Source of the DNA: Fen-1301 sp963786395
GTDB lineage: Bacteria; Bacteroidota; Ignavibacteria; Ignavibacteriales; Ignavibacteriaceae
Direction: 5' to 3'
NCBI GenBank assembly: GCA_963786395.1
Contig: CAWAZD010000005.1
Coordinates: 120,729-184,728 of the forward strand
DNA length: 64,000 nt
A program made the translations under genes and the position numbers. Positions 28,493 through 36,428 of this stretch are shown one piece after another. How positions within the stretch are numbered: position 1 is the first letter of the stretch; the number at the start of each line of letters is the position of its first letter. The notes under the pieces were generated by a model. That model was not told the origin of the DNA and ran no database searches. It saw nothing but the letters and a program-made list of their open reading frames with translations.

Positions 28493-29287
28493 TTAAACAG
28501 GGGAATCTGCACTCCATGCTCCAACTTTATTTTGTCTATCGGGGAAAGATAGCAAACTCATATATTGATCGGGATCGTTGTCATTTAAAAAGTTTCTCAA
28601 ATCAGGCGGCCAGGTAATTACATCTGAATAATGTACGGGATTATTTTTTTCATCTAAAGTAATGATGATAGACCACAACTTGACGAGTGTTATAGGAAGA
28701 AAGTTTAGTATAATCTTACCTCCGAGATCAGTAATTATTTGAAGGGGGTGTTCAAATTTGAGAGGAACTTTATCTCCCTTACGCGCATCAAAGCAGGGTC
28801 CTAGTTGAGAACTTGAGTTGGAATTCATGAGAAATACAGTTACAGAAGTAACATATTTTTCAATTGAAAGATCTATGCCGGTTTCCCCGGAAAGAGGAGC
28901 CGTATTTATGGTTAGTTTTCCCCGCTCAATATCGAAAGATGGATCGGGCACAGAAAAACCCATTTTGGGTGTAAGAATAAGGTTACCGCGCAAATCAACA
29001 TATTTGTAATTATGATAATTTGCTTTAATAATCTCATTATAAGTGCCAAAGCATTCCGGGTATTCATTTTTCCAAATCATTTTGATAAGGTCAACAGCAT
29101 TTATGAGACCCGAAAGTTTAGAAATCAGGAACATCTGGTTTCTGTTATAGACAGAATTGGGATCCTGAGGTTGTGGATAATCCCTGGGCAAGGCTGACAT
29201 ATAGAAAACGGAACCACGTTTTTTATAAACAGTTTTTCCAACGCGACCAGTGAATTCCACGAGTGTTTGGTTTTTAATTCTAGCCAT
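28493..29287 (-). CDS. hypothetical protein, DUF6266-like
   Basis: A 264-residue protein with no signal peptide, beginning MARIKNQTLVEFTGRVGKTV. The opening (a Gly-rich turn then VYKKRGSVFYMSALPR) and overall size recall DUF6266 proteins, which are found in Bacteroidota and whose role is unknown; that match is from memory and moderate. The rest is mostly predicted beta structure. It is preceded by a good spacing AAAGGAGTT-like ribosome site on the minus strand (AAAAGGAGTTTCTTATGG) and followed by a strong hairpin. Confidence 0.6.
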   Translation of the reverse strand: MARIKNQTLVEFTGRVGKTVYKKRGSVFYMSALPRDYPQPQDPNSVYNRNQMFLISKLSGLINAVDLIKMIWKNEYPECFGTYNEIIKANYHNYKYVDLRGNLILTPKMGFSVPDPSFDIERGKLTINTAPLSGETGIDLSIEKYVTSVTVFLMNSNSSSQLGPCFDARKGDKVPLKFEHPLQIITDLGGKIILNFLPITLVKLWSIIITLDEKNNPVHYSDVITWPPDLRNFLNDNDPDQYMSLLSFPDRQNKVGAWSADSPV

Positions 29288-29919
29288 AAGAAACTCCTTT
29301 TATGAGTTAACAATTAGTTATTTAAGAATTGAGCAAGGAGCAAACTAAAAAGTATTATTGTTGCCGGTGTATTACCGCTGTATTACCGGCGGGCTACTGC
29401 CGGGCTGGATCCCCCTCCTCTTCTGTTTTTTTTTAATTCAGGAAGGGAAGGGAAGGATCAAATTCCCGGAAGGAAACCACAATAAAAAAAAGCAGGCCTC
29501 TACATATAACTACCTGGAGAAGTTGTTTTTTGCCAAAAGTACCGATCTCAAGGCAGCCGAAAAAAAAGTAGGCCTCTACTATTAATTACCAAAAATCGAC
29601 GTTTTTTACCGTTTCAGGCCTTGAAAGAAGGTGAATAAGGTAAAAAAAGAGCGAATGTACCAAAAACATTTTCTAACCTGTCATACAGCGAAAAAAAAGT
29701 ACCCCCCTACTTATTAATACCAGAAAAGCCCATTTTTTGCCATGTTTTTTTGAAGAATTAATATTGGAGTGATATTGGGCAAAGAATTAGGTTATTATTA
29801 TGATTTTAAGTGGATTTAGGAGAGAAATGAGGCAGAGTAAGGGTGCATCTAAAGAAATGTTGGGAATAAATTTTGGTAAGGAGTTGATAAATATAGGGAT
29901 TTTAGGCGAATGTGATTAT
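29288..29919. repeat. non-coding region with three ~51-bp imperfect direct repeats
   Basis: No convincing gene lies here. Three copies of a 51-base unit start at 29484, 29560 and 29691. Each has a poly-A run of 7-8, then AGYAGGCCTCTAC or the variant AGTACCCCCCTAC, then an A/T stretch with TTAATTACC or similar, and ends in TTTTTTGCC or TTTTTTACC. Copies 1 and 2 share GGCCTCTAC. Smaller GTATTACCG repeats occur at about 29370-29390. The function is unknown; candidates are a small RNA array or a decayed element next to the tRNA integration site. Confidence 0.6.
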
Positions 29920-29950
29920 TTGACAACCCACATATAAATTCCTATATTTG
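29920..29950 (+). promoter_or_regulatory. Bacteroidota-type promoter of the initiator tRNA gene
   Basis: TTGACA at 29920-29925 and TATATTTG at 29943-29950 match the Bacteroidota -33 TTG and -7 TAnnTTTG elements, with 20 bases between the TTG and the TA. The tRNA 5' end follows 13 bases later. The attR copy at 41720 lacks this promoter. Confidence 0.75.
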
Positions 29951-29962
29951 CTGACTAAATAT

Positions 29963-30041
<79 letters not shown>

Positions 30042-30072
30042 AAGCCTGAAAATGAAAGTTTTCAGGCTTTTT
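30042..30072 (+). terminator. terminator after tRNA-fMet
   Basis: AAGCCTGAAAA and TTTTCAGGCTT form an 11-bp stem around a TGAAAG-type loop, followed by T residues. A near-identical hairpin lies at 41889-41916 beyond the right end of the element, suggesting one of the two is the original chromosomal flank. Confidence 0.85.
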
Positions 30073-30106
30073 CGTTTTAAAGACTTACCTGTAAATGTTT
30101 TTATGC

Positions 30107-30155
30107 AGTCATAAATGAGTCATAAATCGGCTCAGAGTCATAAAAATAGTCATAA
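30107..30155 (+). promoter_or_regulatory. four AGTCATAA repeats, candidate integrase arm sites
   Basis: AGTCATAA occurs at 30107, 30118, 30136 and 30148, all in the same orientation, between attL and the integrase gene. Tyrosine integrases bind short direct repeats (arm sites) flanking the core. Related AGTCA motifs occur inside the other end of the element at 41671, 41696 and 41703. The role is inferred from position and repetition. Confidence 0.55.
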
Positions 30156-30199
30156 CTATTTCTGCGCTTCTGAAGGATCCAAACCCAAAGGAGTAAATT

Positions 30200-31225
30200 A
30201 TGTTTTTATCAAAACATAAAAATGGATTCTACTACATTTACTATGAAGATGCCGAGGGGAAACGGCAGGCAAAGTCAACTCGCACAAAGTTAAAATCCGA
30301 GGCACTAAAAGAACTGAATAAATTCTCTGTCGAGTTGACGAGTCAAAAAGGGCGCTATGCAGATACAACAATAAAGCAGTTTCGCTGGGAATTTCTAAAA
30401 ACATCAGAGAGTTATCACTCTTGGAAAACCACTAAGGATTATAGAACTACTTTTACTGCAATTGAGAAGCATTTCGGAAACATTCTGCTTTCACAGTTTA
30501 CACAAAAAGGGGTTGAAGAATTCATTCAGAAAAAAATCAGGGAAAAGTCTATTTATACAGGCAGGAGGCATTTGATAAATATTAAAGCTCTTTTCAATCG
30601 AGCAGTGGTACTCGGGTATTTGGAGAGTAATCCAATAATAGCAATAAAACGTATCCGCCCTCCCGAGAAGTTACCAAATTTCTTTTCTAAAGAGGAATAT
30701 AAAAAGTTACTGACTGTTGTTGACGACCAGGATTACAAAGATATAATTGAATTCGCTGTAAACACGGGACTACGGCAGATGGAATTACTATCTTTGCAGC
30801 GGCAACAGTTTAATGAAACAGAACGATTGGTAATCCTGGACAATCAAAACCACACTACCAAGTCAAAAAAAATACGCACAATCCCATTGAACAACAGGGC
30901 AAGCGAAATTCTTAATACCCGCACAGGTGAGTTGCTGTTTACGAAAAACGATGCGCAAGTCTCTCCAGATCATTTGCAGGATCGATTTAGAAAGTATGTA
31001 AAAGCAACTGGAATAAAGCGCAAACTGACATTTCACTCCCTCCGTCATACCTTTGCCTCATGGCTTGTTCAGGCCGGAGTATCTATTTATGAGGTTAGCA
31101 TGCTGCTAGGGCATTCAGATATTAAAACCACACAAATTTATGCTCATCTTAGGAGTGATGATTTAAGGAAGAGCGTAAATCTATTAGATAACAAGGACTT
31201 AACAAATAATTTTGTCAGGCCTTGA
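30200..31225 (+). CDS. tyrosine-type integrase of the element
   Basis: A 341-residue phage-type site-specific recombinase. The N-terminal arm-binding region and the SAM-like core-binding domain (about 55-145) precede the catalytic domain. Catalytic residues visible are Arg192 in NTGLRQMELLSL, a Lys in the KSKKIRTIPL hairpin, His279/Arg282 in FHSLRHTF, His305 in LGHSDIKTT and Tyr314 in QIYAHL. An AAAGGAG ribosome site precedes the ATG. It sits directly downstream of the tRNA-fMet attL, the classic position for an integrase that recognises a tRNA gene. The protein appears intact, so the element may still be mobile. Confidence 0.95.
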   Translation: MFLSKHKNGFYYIYYEDAEGKRQAKSTRTKLKSEALKELNKFSVELTSQKGRYADTTIKQFRWEFLKTSESYHSWKTTKDYRTTFTAIEKHFGNILLSQFTQKGVEEFIQKKIREKSIYTGRRHLINIKALFNRAVVLGYLESNPIIAIKRIRPPEKLPNFFSKEEYKKLLTVVDDQDYKDIIEFAVNTGLRQMELLSLQRQQFNETERLVILDNQNHTTKSKKIRTIPLNNRASEILNTRTGELLFTKNDAQVSPDHLQDRFRKYVKATGIKRKLTFHSLRHTFASWLVQAGVSIYEVSMLLGHSDIKTTQIYAHLRSDDLRKSVNLLDNKDLTNNFVRP

Positions 31226-31230
31226 CTCGT

Positions 31231-31269
31231 GTATACAAAATGTATTATATTAGTATACTTAATGTATAC
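31231..31269 (+). promoter_or_regulatory. 11-bp phased GTATAC operator array
   Basis: GTATAC occurs at 31231, 31253 and 31264, with GTATTA at 31242, so four boxes are spaced exactly 11 bases apart. A TTGACT at 31222-31227 adjoins the first box and could be part of the promoter. Boxes in helical phase suit cooperative binding by ribbon-helix-helix dimers. The gene immediately downstream encodes such a protein, so autoregulation is likely (inferred). Confidence 0.65.
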
Positions 31270-31292
31270 AGATTATTAAATAGGAGATAGCG

Positions 31293-31487
31293 ATGGAATT
31301 TGAGAAGTATGAATTAAGGAATCTTAACCGGCCCACAGAGCAGGGAATGATTTCTATACGTACAGATGTACAGAATATTCAAAAACTGAAGAAATGGGCT
31401 AAGAAAGAGGGTGTGAATTTTCATCAGTTTACAAAGTCTATAATTGAATCGTATATTTATTACAGGGAGAATGGTTCAACTAAATAG
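31293..31487 (+). CDS. small ribbon-helix-helix-like DNA-binding protein (candidate element regulator)
   Basis: A 64-residue protein. After a 17-residue tail, GMISIRTDVQ has the pattern of the DNA-contacting beta strand of CopG/Arc proteins, followed by two helices (NIQKLKKWAKKEGVN and HQFTKSIIESYIYY). It is preceded by GGAG at a proper distance from the ATG. It lies between the integrase and replication genes behind an array of phased GTATAC boxes. It may be the element's master repressor or an excisionase/copy-control protein. The fold call is by eye. Confidence 0.6.
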   Translation: MEFEKYELRNLNRPTEQGMISIRTDVQNIQKLKKWAKKEGVNFHQFTKSIIESYIYYRENGSTK

Positions 31488-31563
31488 TATCTTTACGGCC
31501 CTCAACATGACAACATAAAAACCCGCCAACCAGAACAAACAACAAACACTCAACTGACAACTT

Positions 31564-31584
31564 ACAGTTATAAGGTATAACTGT
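31564..31584. promoter_or_regulatory. perfect 9-bp inverted repeat before the primase-helicase gene
   Basis: ACAGTTATA (31564-31572), AGG, TATAACTGT (31576-31584) is a perfect 21-base palindrome 33 bases upstream of the primase-helicase ATG. It has the size of an operator for a dimeric repressor. No T tract follows, so it is not a terminator. Confidence 0.5.
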
Positions 31585-31617
31585 CATTTATAATATTAAG
31601 TTAACCATAAGAGACTT

Positions 31618-33525
31618 ATGACAAATTTTAATGAATTAGTTGTTTCATACGGCAATTCCATAGGAAATAATAAAGTTGAGATCAGGAACCTAGCCGGTAT
31701 AATTAGCCGTATTAAATCCGATTCAGAGTTAAAAAATAATATAGAAGATGTAAGAAGAGCCACGGATAAAAAGGAAAGGCAAGAAAAAAAGAAAGAACTC
31801 CTTCCATATTTTATATGTGCCACTTTTTCAGATGAAAGAAGATTAAGAGAAAATTTCATTTCTACAGAAATGATGATATTAGATTTCGACGCCTTGGGCG
31901 ACGCATACAATACTATTAAAGAAAAAATAAGATCTGACGAAGAAGTATTTATTACTTTTCAATCACCCAGCGGGGACGGAATCAAGGCAATATACCGGTT
32001 TGAACAACCTATAACCTCATTGGATAAATACTGCGCCGTGTTTAATCATTATAAAAGTATAAAAGATAATGAGTACGGAGTGGTGGCTGATTGTTCTGGC
32101 AAGGATGTAACGCGTACATGTTTCTTAAGCCATGATCTTGAGTCTTTTGTAAATGAAGCAGCACAATCGTTAGAAGTAGAATCCATTGAACCAGTTCCAC
32201 AGGTGCAAGTACATATGCCAGTACAGGCACGTCCCATGAATCTTAGAAAAATAAAAGGAAAAGAATTACAATACTTACCATCAGCGATTGATTTCTTAAG
32301 AGAAAAAATTTCAGATCGTGATACCTGGATTGCATGCGGTTTCGCTCTGGCAAGTTTAGGGGAGCAGGGAAGAGGATACTTCCATTTATTGTCCAAAAAT
32401 CCAAAATATAACGATGATGTAAAGGCTATTGATGCGCAATTTGATAACCTACTTGATTCTCAAAATGGTGTTGTAACTATTTCATCTCTGTTTTTTAAGG
32501 CGAAGGAACTTGGTTTTAATTACCCAGATTTAGAAATTGAAGGTTTATTTGAATCAGGTGAGGTAGCCCAACCAAAAACAACCCCCTCCCCATCACTTGC
32601 TGATTTACTCAGGGAAAGATTTGCATTTGATGATGTTCGTGATCTTAGCAAGCCTTTAGGCTATCCTTTAGAGAAGTTTAAAGAGCTTTCAAAAAATATT
32701 GATGGCCTCCAGGCTGGGTTCTATATCATCGCTGCTGATTCCAGCGTTGGGAAAACTGCTTTCTTAACAAATCTCTGCCTGGATTTAATAAACACTAACC
32801 CGGAAGTTGATGTTGTCTATCTATCTCTGGATGATAATAAACTATATACTGTATACCGGTTTCTCAGCATCATGACACAGTTTCATATAAATGATGTCAG
32901 GAAGAAATGCCCGGATCCAAACAATCAGAACACCTTAGAGGCGAAACGTGAATTTCTTATTCAACTGGCGGAAAAGGGACGTTTAGCAATTTATGATCAG
33001 GCAGATGTCTGGCGGGTTGATCAGATTGAAGAACTGCTAAAAAGTTTAGGGGATACAAAAAACTTGGTACTGTTCATAGATGGGTTATATAATTTAGAAG
33101 TTGATTCATCTAACCAGGGAATCCGTGTAGAAAATATTGAGCGGGCTAAATCTATAAAAGCTATTGTAGATAAATATTTAATACCAGTCGTATCTACCGG
33201 CGAACTAAGAAAAAAAGGACAGAATGAAAAGATAGATAAAGAATCAACTTATCACGATATAATGGAAACAGGGAAGTTCGTATACAATGCTAATGTTGTG
33301 TGGTTGCTTTCTATTAAGAACCGTGATATAAATATCGAAGAGCCAATAATTAACCTGCGATTTGCTAAAAATAAACTCTCTGACTTTAGAGGGGCCCAAG
33401 AACTCAGATTTAAGCGGGCAACCGGCACTATGGAAGAATTTAATTTATTTACTTCTATGACAACAACACCTTCTGCTGCAGCATCAACCGTAGCTGGACC
33501 ATTCCAGGGAGGGGATATTGAGTGA
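31618..33525 (+). CDS. primase-helicase-like replication protein (VirE-N/BT4734-like + PriCT-2-like + DnaB-type ATPase)
   Basis: A 635-residue multidomain protein. Residues ~60-180 resemble the BT4734-type VirE N-terminal domain, related to archaeo-eukaryotic primases, with an acidic motif MMILDFDALGD and the segment SPSGDGIKAIYRF. Residues ~215-300 look like a primase C-terminal PriCT-2 domain. From ~345 a RecA/DnaB-type ATPase follows: Walker A in IAADSSVGKTAF (371-382), Walker B in LVLFIDGLYN (483-492), then STGELRKKGQ. It should prime and unwind DNA for autonomous replication of the element. Its stop overlaps the GTG start of the next gene. Confidence 0.8.
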   Translation: MTNFNELVVSYGNSIGNNKVEIRNLAGIISRIKSDSELKNNIEDVRRATDKKERQEKKKELLPYFICATFSDERRLRENFISTEMMILDFDALGDAYNTIKEKIRSDEEVFITFQSPSGDGIKAIYRFEQPITSLDKYCAVFNHYKSIKDNEYGVVADCSGKDVTRTCFLSHDLESFVNEAAQSLEVESIEPVPQVQVHMPVQARPMNLRKIKGKELQYLPSAIDFLREKISDRDTWIACGFALASLGEQGRGYFHLLSKNPKYNDDVKAIDAQFDNLLDSQNGVVTISSLFFKAKELGFNYPDLEIEGLFESGEVAQPKTTPSPSLADLLRERFAFDDVRDLSKPLGYPLEKFKELSKNIDGLQAGFYIIAADSSVGKTAFLTNLCLDLINTNPEVDVVYLSLDDNKLYTVYRFLSIMTQFHINDVRKKCPDPNNQNTLEAKREFLIQLAEKGRLAIYDQADVWRVDQIEELLKSLGDTKNLVLFIDGLYNLEVDSSNQGIRVENIERAKSIKAIVDKYLIPVVSTGELRKKGQNEKIDKESTYHDIMETGKFVYNANVVWLLSIKNRDINIEEPIINLRFAKNKLSDFRGAQELRFKRATGTMEEFNLFTSMTTTPSAAASTVAGPFQGGDIE

Positions 33526-34640
33526 TACCAGAAAAATATCCGATTGTAAAGGTCGACAGGACTACGGTACAGGAATTCCTGCCAATGTTAATGCATAGAG
33601 GACTGTTCTCTAATTACCGGACTTTACCTAAAAAAGAAGATATACTGGAAAAGGAAAAAATAAGATTGGGAGTCAGCTTGCTGACTCCTGAATCAGAAAG
33701 GAGAATATTAGCTGAAGTCGGTGAGTACCGGACTGAAAAAAATGTTATCCGGGATTTAGGTGATTACATTATATCATTTAGTCCAAAGTTGTACTTGGAC
33801 TACCTGAATGGGACAGAGTCCGATTTATGGAATGATATTCAGAATAGCTCAGAGGATGAAGAAAAAATATCTAAGATACTCCAACAGGTAAGGCTTTACA
33901 AACTCGCGCATAAGCTGGTACTCATTATTTTATCAAGAGTATACACTGAAAGGAAATTCAGACAACTGGAAATCAGTAAGCAGGATATTATTGAGAGGAT
34001 GGGTTTCTCCACGAATGATAAACATATCTATAATGATGTTAGTGATGCGATACTTTCCTTGATGTTACTGAACTATCAGGTATTCAAATACAAGAATAAG
34101 ATCAAGATAGATCCACGGTATAAAGCAATCGGTAATTTCGTGTATAATATTCGTGAGGACTCCAAAAAATATATTCTTGATGTTAATGAGAATTTTGTGG
34201 GTTGTGTTGGTTCGTTGTTTAACGAGCGTAAGGATAACTCTCCGAAGGATTTTGCCCGAGGTTACCTTTCCTATCCGACTTCTGTAATTCCAATGACAAA
34301 AGAATATTCTACGCCGGCGATGATGTTAACTCATTTTCTGATATTTGAGAATGGAAATAGTAAACTGAGGAAAAAGGGTTATAAAGTTGTAGGGTTTAAG
34401 GTAAAGCGGTTTATGGAAGTTATGAATATTAGTGCAGCCAGACCTAGTAAAAGAAAAGCTGACTTCCTGTCAGCACTAAGGGAAGTAGGGATAATCAATG
34501 GAATTATGCCGGCGATAGCCGACCTAAACAAAATAACCCCAGCAAAACTGGAAAAGACTGTACTTAGAATAACGGTAAAAAGTGAAATCAAGGAGCTTGA
34601 TAGCCATATAAAAAGTATCCTTTTGGGTGCTAAAATGTAG
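33522..34640 (+). CDS. candidate replication initiator (Rep-like) of the element
   Basis: A 372-residue protein starting at GTG that overlaps the upstream stop (GTGA). I do not recognise a named family with certainty. The middle (residues ~125-200) is helical with IEISK-type turn-helix spacing (EISKQDIIERMGFSTNDKHI) suggesting a winged-helix, and a second similar stretch lies near 290-345. Its final codons are formed by the first copy of a 20-bp iteron, and two more copies follow the stop. Coupling to a primase-helicase and the adjacent iterons point to Rep function, which is an inference. Confidence 0.6.
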   Translation: MIPEKYPIVKVDRTTVQEFLPMLMHRGLFSNYRTLPKKEDILEKEKIRLGVSLLTPESERRILAEVGEYRTEKNVIRDLGDYIISFSPKLYLDYLNGTESDLWNDIQNSSEDEEKISKILQQVRLYKLAHKLVLIILSRVYTERKFRQLEISKQDIIERMGFSTNDKHIYNDVSDAILSLMLLNYQVFKYKNKIKIDPRYKAIGNFVYNIREDSKKYILDVNENFVGCVGSLFNERKDNSPKDFARGYLSYPTSVIPMTKEYSTPAMMLTHFLIFENGNSKLRKKGYKVVGFKVKRFMEVMNISAARPSKRKADFLSALREVGIINGIMPAIADLNKITPAKLEKTVLRITVKSEIKELDSHIKSILLGAKM

Positions 34641-34683
34641 AGAAAAGTATCCTTTTAGGTGCAAAAAGTATCCTTTTGAGTGC
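34611..34683 (+). repeat. iteron array, candidate replication origin
   Basis: Three 20-base direct repeats, AAAAGTATCCTTTTGGGTGC and variants, lie at 34611-34630, 34643-34662 and 34664-34683, differing at only one or two positions. Start-to-start spacings are 32 and 21 bases, close to whole helical turns. A partial fourth copy, TTTTTAAGTGC, ends at about 34702. Each unit has an internal AAAAG/CTTTT dyad. The first copy overlaps the 3' end of the Rep-like gene. Such arrays are binding sites for plasmid initiators. Confidence 0.75.
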
Positions 34684-34741
34684 AACACCAGTTTTTAAGT
34701 GCTTTATTTGCAAGGAGTTATAGGTAGAAAAAATCACTAAG

Positions 34742-34799
34742 AGTATCTAAAAGATACTAAGAGACTATAATCCCCCCTACGCTACGCTGCGGGGGGATT
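34742..34799 (+). terminator. two hairpins downstream of the iterons
   Basis: AGTATCT-AAA-AGATACT (34742-34758) is a perfect 7-bp inverted repeat containing the AGTATC core of the iterons. AATCCCCCC (34769-34777) and GGGGGGATT (34791-34799) form a perfect 9-bp stem around TACGCTACGCTGC. The second probably ends the replication operon. The first could be an inverted Rep-binding site. Confidence 0.6.
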
Positions 34800-34967
34800 T
34801 ATGAAGAATGTTAAAGAATTAAATTGAATTTAAGGAGTGTTTGTTTGGTTTGTTACTCGGGGAAGGGGTAGCTAAACCAGCTAAACTTCCCGTGGTCTAA
34901 CCACATATCGCTGGATTTAATTTTCCCCTATGGACTGATTACGCGATTATGCCATCTGAATAATTGA

Positions 34968-35618
34968 TTACCACATTTCCCCAATATGAGTATTATCAAG
35001 AATTAAATCAACATTCTCTCCATCCTTGTTTAGATGAGGCCATTTATTGGGAATCTCTTCCGGAGGACGTTTATACCAGCCAAGACTTTGTTCAAGGAGA
35101 TAGAAAGCAAGAGGGTTATGAGCAAACTCAACAATTGTGTTAGTCGTAAGTTCTCGGTTTAGCTGAAGGAAGAAGTCCCCAACTTCTTTAATATCTTTCG
35201 TTGATTTACTCATGTCAAAAAATTTCTTCTGAAACATTTTGGGGCGGCAATATCTGATCCTTATTAAATAGCTTGTAAATTTTACTGAATAACGGAGCCT
35301 GAAAGTCGATTACATGAGTATCTGCATCAACCCAGCAATGAAAATTTTCGCCGTTGCTAACAATCGCTCCATTAGGAGTCTGTGCTCCCAAAAGCAAGGA
35401 CATCACCTTTTTCAGTTATTTTAATTAAAGCTGCCCCACAAACCGGGGTTGCCTTTATTTGATAATATTTTTTTCAAGATCTCGGAGCCCAATATGCTAA
35501 ACAAGATGCAACTTATTTTGGGATCAATTCGCTCGTAAACAAGTAATGAGTTAATGACACGGTAAATTCTTTCGTAATCTTCTATAGGTAGTAAAGTATT
35601 TTGACCTGTATTGGGCAT
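34968..35618 (-). pseudogene. decayed DUF2026-family gene
   Basis: Read on the minus strand, four consecutive segments in shifting frames rebuild one protein. The segments are an N-terminal part (IEDYERIYRVINSLL, 35618 to about 35450), QIKATPVCGAALIKITEKGD, then NGENFHCWVDADTHVIDFQAPLF (35390 to 35250), and after an extra C in a CCCC run PPKMFQKKFFDMS to the stop at 34968. From memory these match the DUF2026 family along its whole length, whose function is unknown. At least three frame changes are needed, so it is a pseudogene or badly miscalled sequence. It is cargo of the element, transcribed against the replication genes. Confidence 0.7.
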
Positions 35619-36041
35619 TAAATTCTCATAATAATAATTCTAAAAACTAAAATGACAAAATACTGTTATTTTAACAATTATTAAATGCCGACTTGGAATG
35701 TTTAATATAGTTTGATTAACCGTGTATTTTGTCTATGTGATATAGGCATAAAACAACAAACAACAATTCCCACGCCCCAAAAACTATTTTATTCCCTGGT
35801 ATTCCCCAAAGAACCTACAAAAATCTGAACAACTACCTGGGTAGTTTTAACTGGCATATAACAAAGCCAAAGATGACGCTAGCTGTTTATGGGACCCAAC
35901 CCGGCCCCTTCTTGATTACCAGGTACCGACATAGACCTAACCGCTCCTAGTGACGAAGCCAAAAGTGTATAATAAAAATCCGAGGACCGATCGGTCAAGA
36001 AACAAGAGCCAAGGATTTTTTTCTAAAAAAATATTCCTGAC
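35619..36041. other. non-coding region with palindromes on the element
   Basis: No supported gene in 423 bases. AACTACC-TG-GGTAGTT (35831-35846) and GACCGATCGGTC (35985-35996) are perfect palindromes, and the stretch from about 35850 to 36000 is more GC-rich than its surroundings (GGGACCCAACCCGGCCCC). It might hold a small RNA, an oriT- or packaging-like site, or the control region of neighbouring genes. Nothing decides between these. Confidence 0.4.
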
Positions 36042-36248
36042 CTATATGGATTTTTTATTTAGAGGAAAGCTCATGCCTTCCTTTTCTCTAAAAACCGCAA
36101 TAGTTAATCCAGCAGTAACCCCCATCCAAGTAAACATTCCAATAACATTTATAGTTTTGTAGCTTAAACCGGTTATCCTGGATAGAGTCTCTAAAATGAC
36201 TACAACGTTATCAAATGTTCCATCAATTATAATCTTTTGCTGTTTCAT
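36042..36248 (-). CDS. small membrane protein, holin-like
   Basis: A 68-residue protein, taking the ATG at 36248, which has AGGAGAG seven bases upstream, rather than the longer frame from 36266. It starts MKQQKIIIDGTFDNV and has one probable membrane segment (INVIGMFTWMGVTAGLTIAVF) followed by a charged tail. Size and topology recall phage holins or other small membrane proteins, but there is no specific motif. It overlaps the 3' end of a 43-residue ORF and lies downstream of a sigma-like gene on the same strand. Confidence 0.5.
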   Translation of the reverse strand: MKQQKIIIDGTFDNVVVILETLSRITGLSYKTINVIGMFTWMGVTAGLTIAVFREKEGMSFPLNKKSI

Positions 36249-36354
36249 TTTTACTCTCCTCATCAATTTTCTCCAGCTCTCTTTTGACCTTCAGCGTAAT
36301 GTAGTCCAAAGCTTCCAAGCTTATTTTCAGGATTGTTTTTTTAAGAAATTTCAT
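36223..36354 (-). CDS. 43-residue basic helical ORF
   Basis: A small ORF starting MKFLKKTILKISLEALDYIT and continuing with an acidic/basic helix (KVKRELEKIDEES) to TGA at 36223. An AAGGA lies seven bases before its ATG, and its 3' end overlaps the start of the small membrane protein gene by 26 bases in another frame, suggesting coupled translation. No family is recognised. It is predicted to be wholly alpha-helical. Confidence 0.4.
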   Translation of the reverse strand: MKFLKKTILKISLEALDYITLKVKRELEKIDEESKNETAKDYN

Positions 36355-36428
36355 ATTGGTGTCCTTATTTTTAATATTCTAATACTTTTAGTTCTTTTCA
36401 TTTGCAAAAAATATGACCATTTTCCCGG

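Noticed and set aside
29484..29741. CRISPR array
   Set aside because: The repeats are imperfect, unevenly spaced (76 and 131 bases), and have no unique spacers of constant length or cas genes nearby.
34611..34683. CRISPR-like direct repeats
   Set aside because: Units are 20 bases with spacers of only 1 and 12 bases, overlapping a coding region; an iteron array explains them better.
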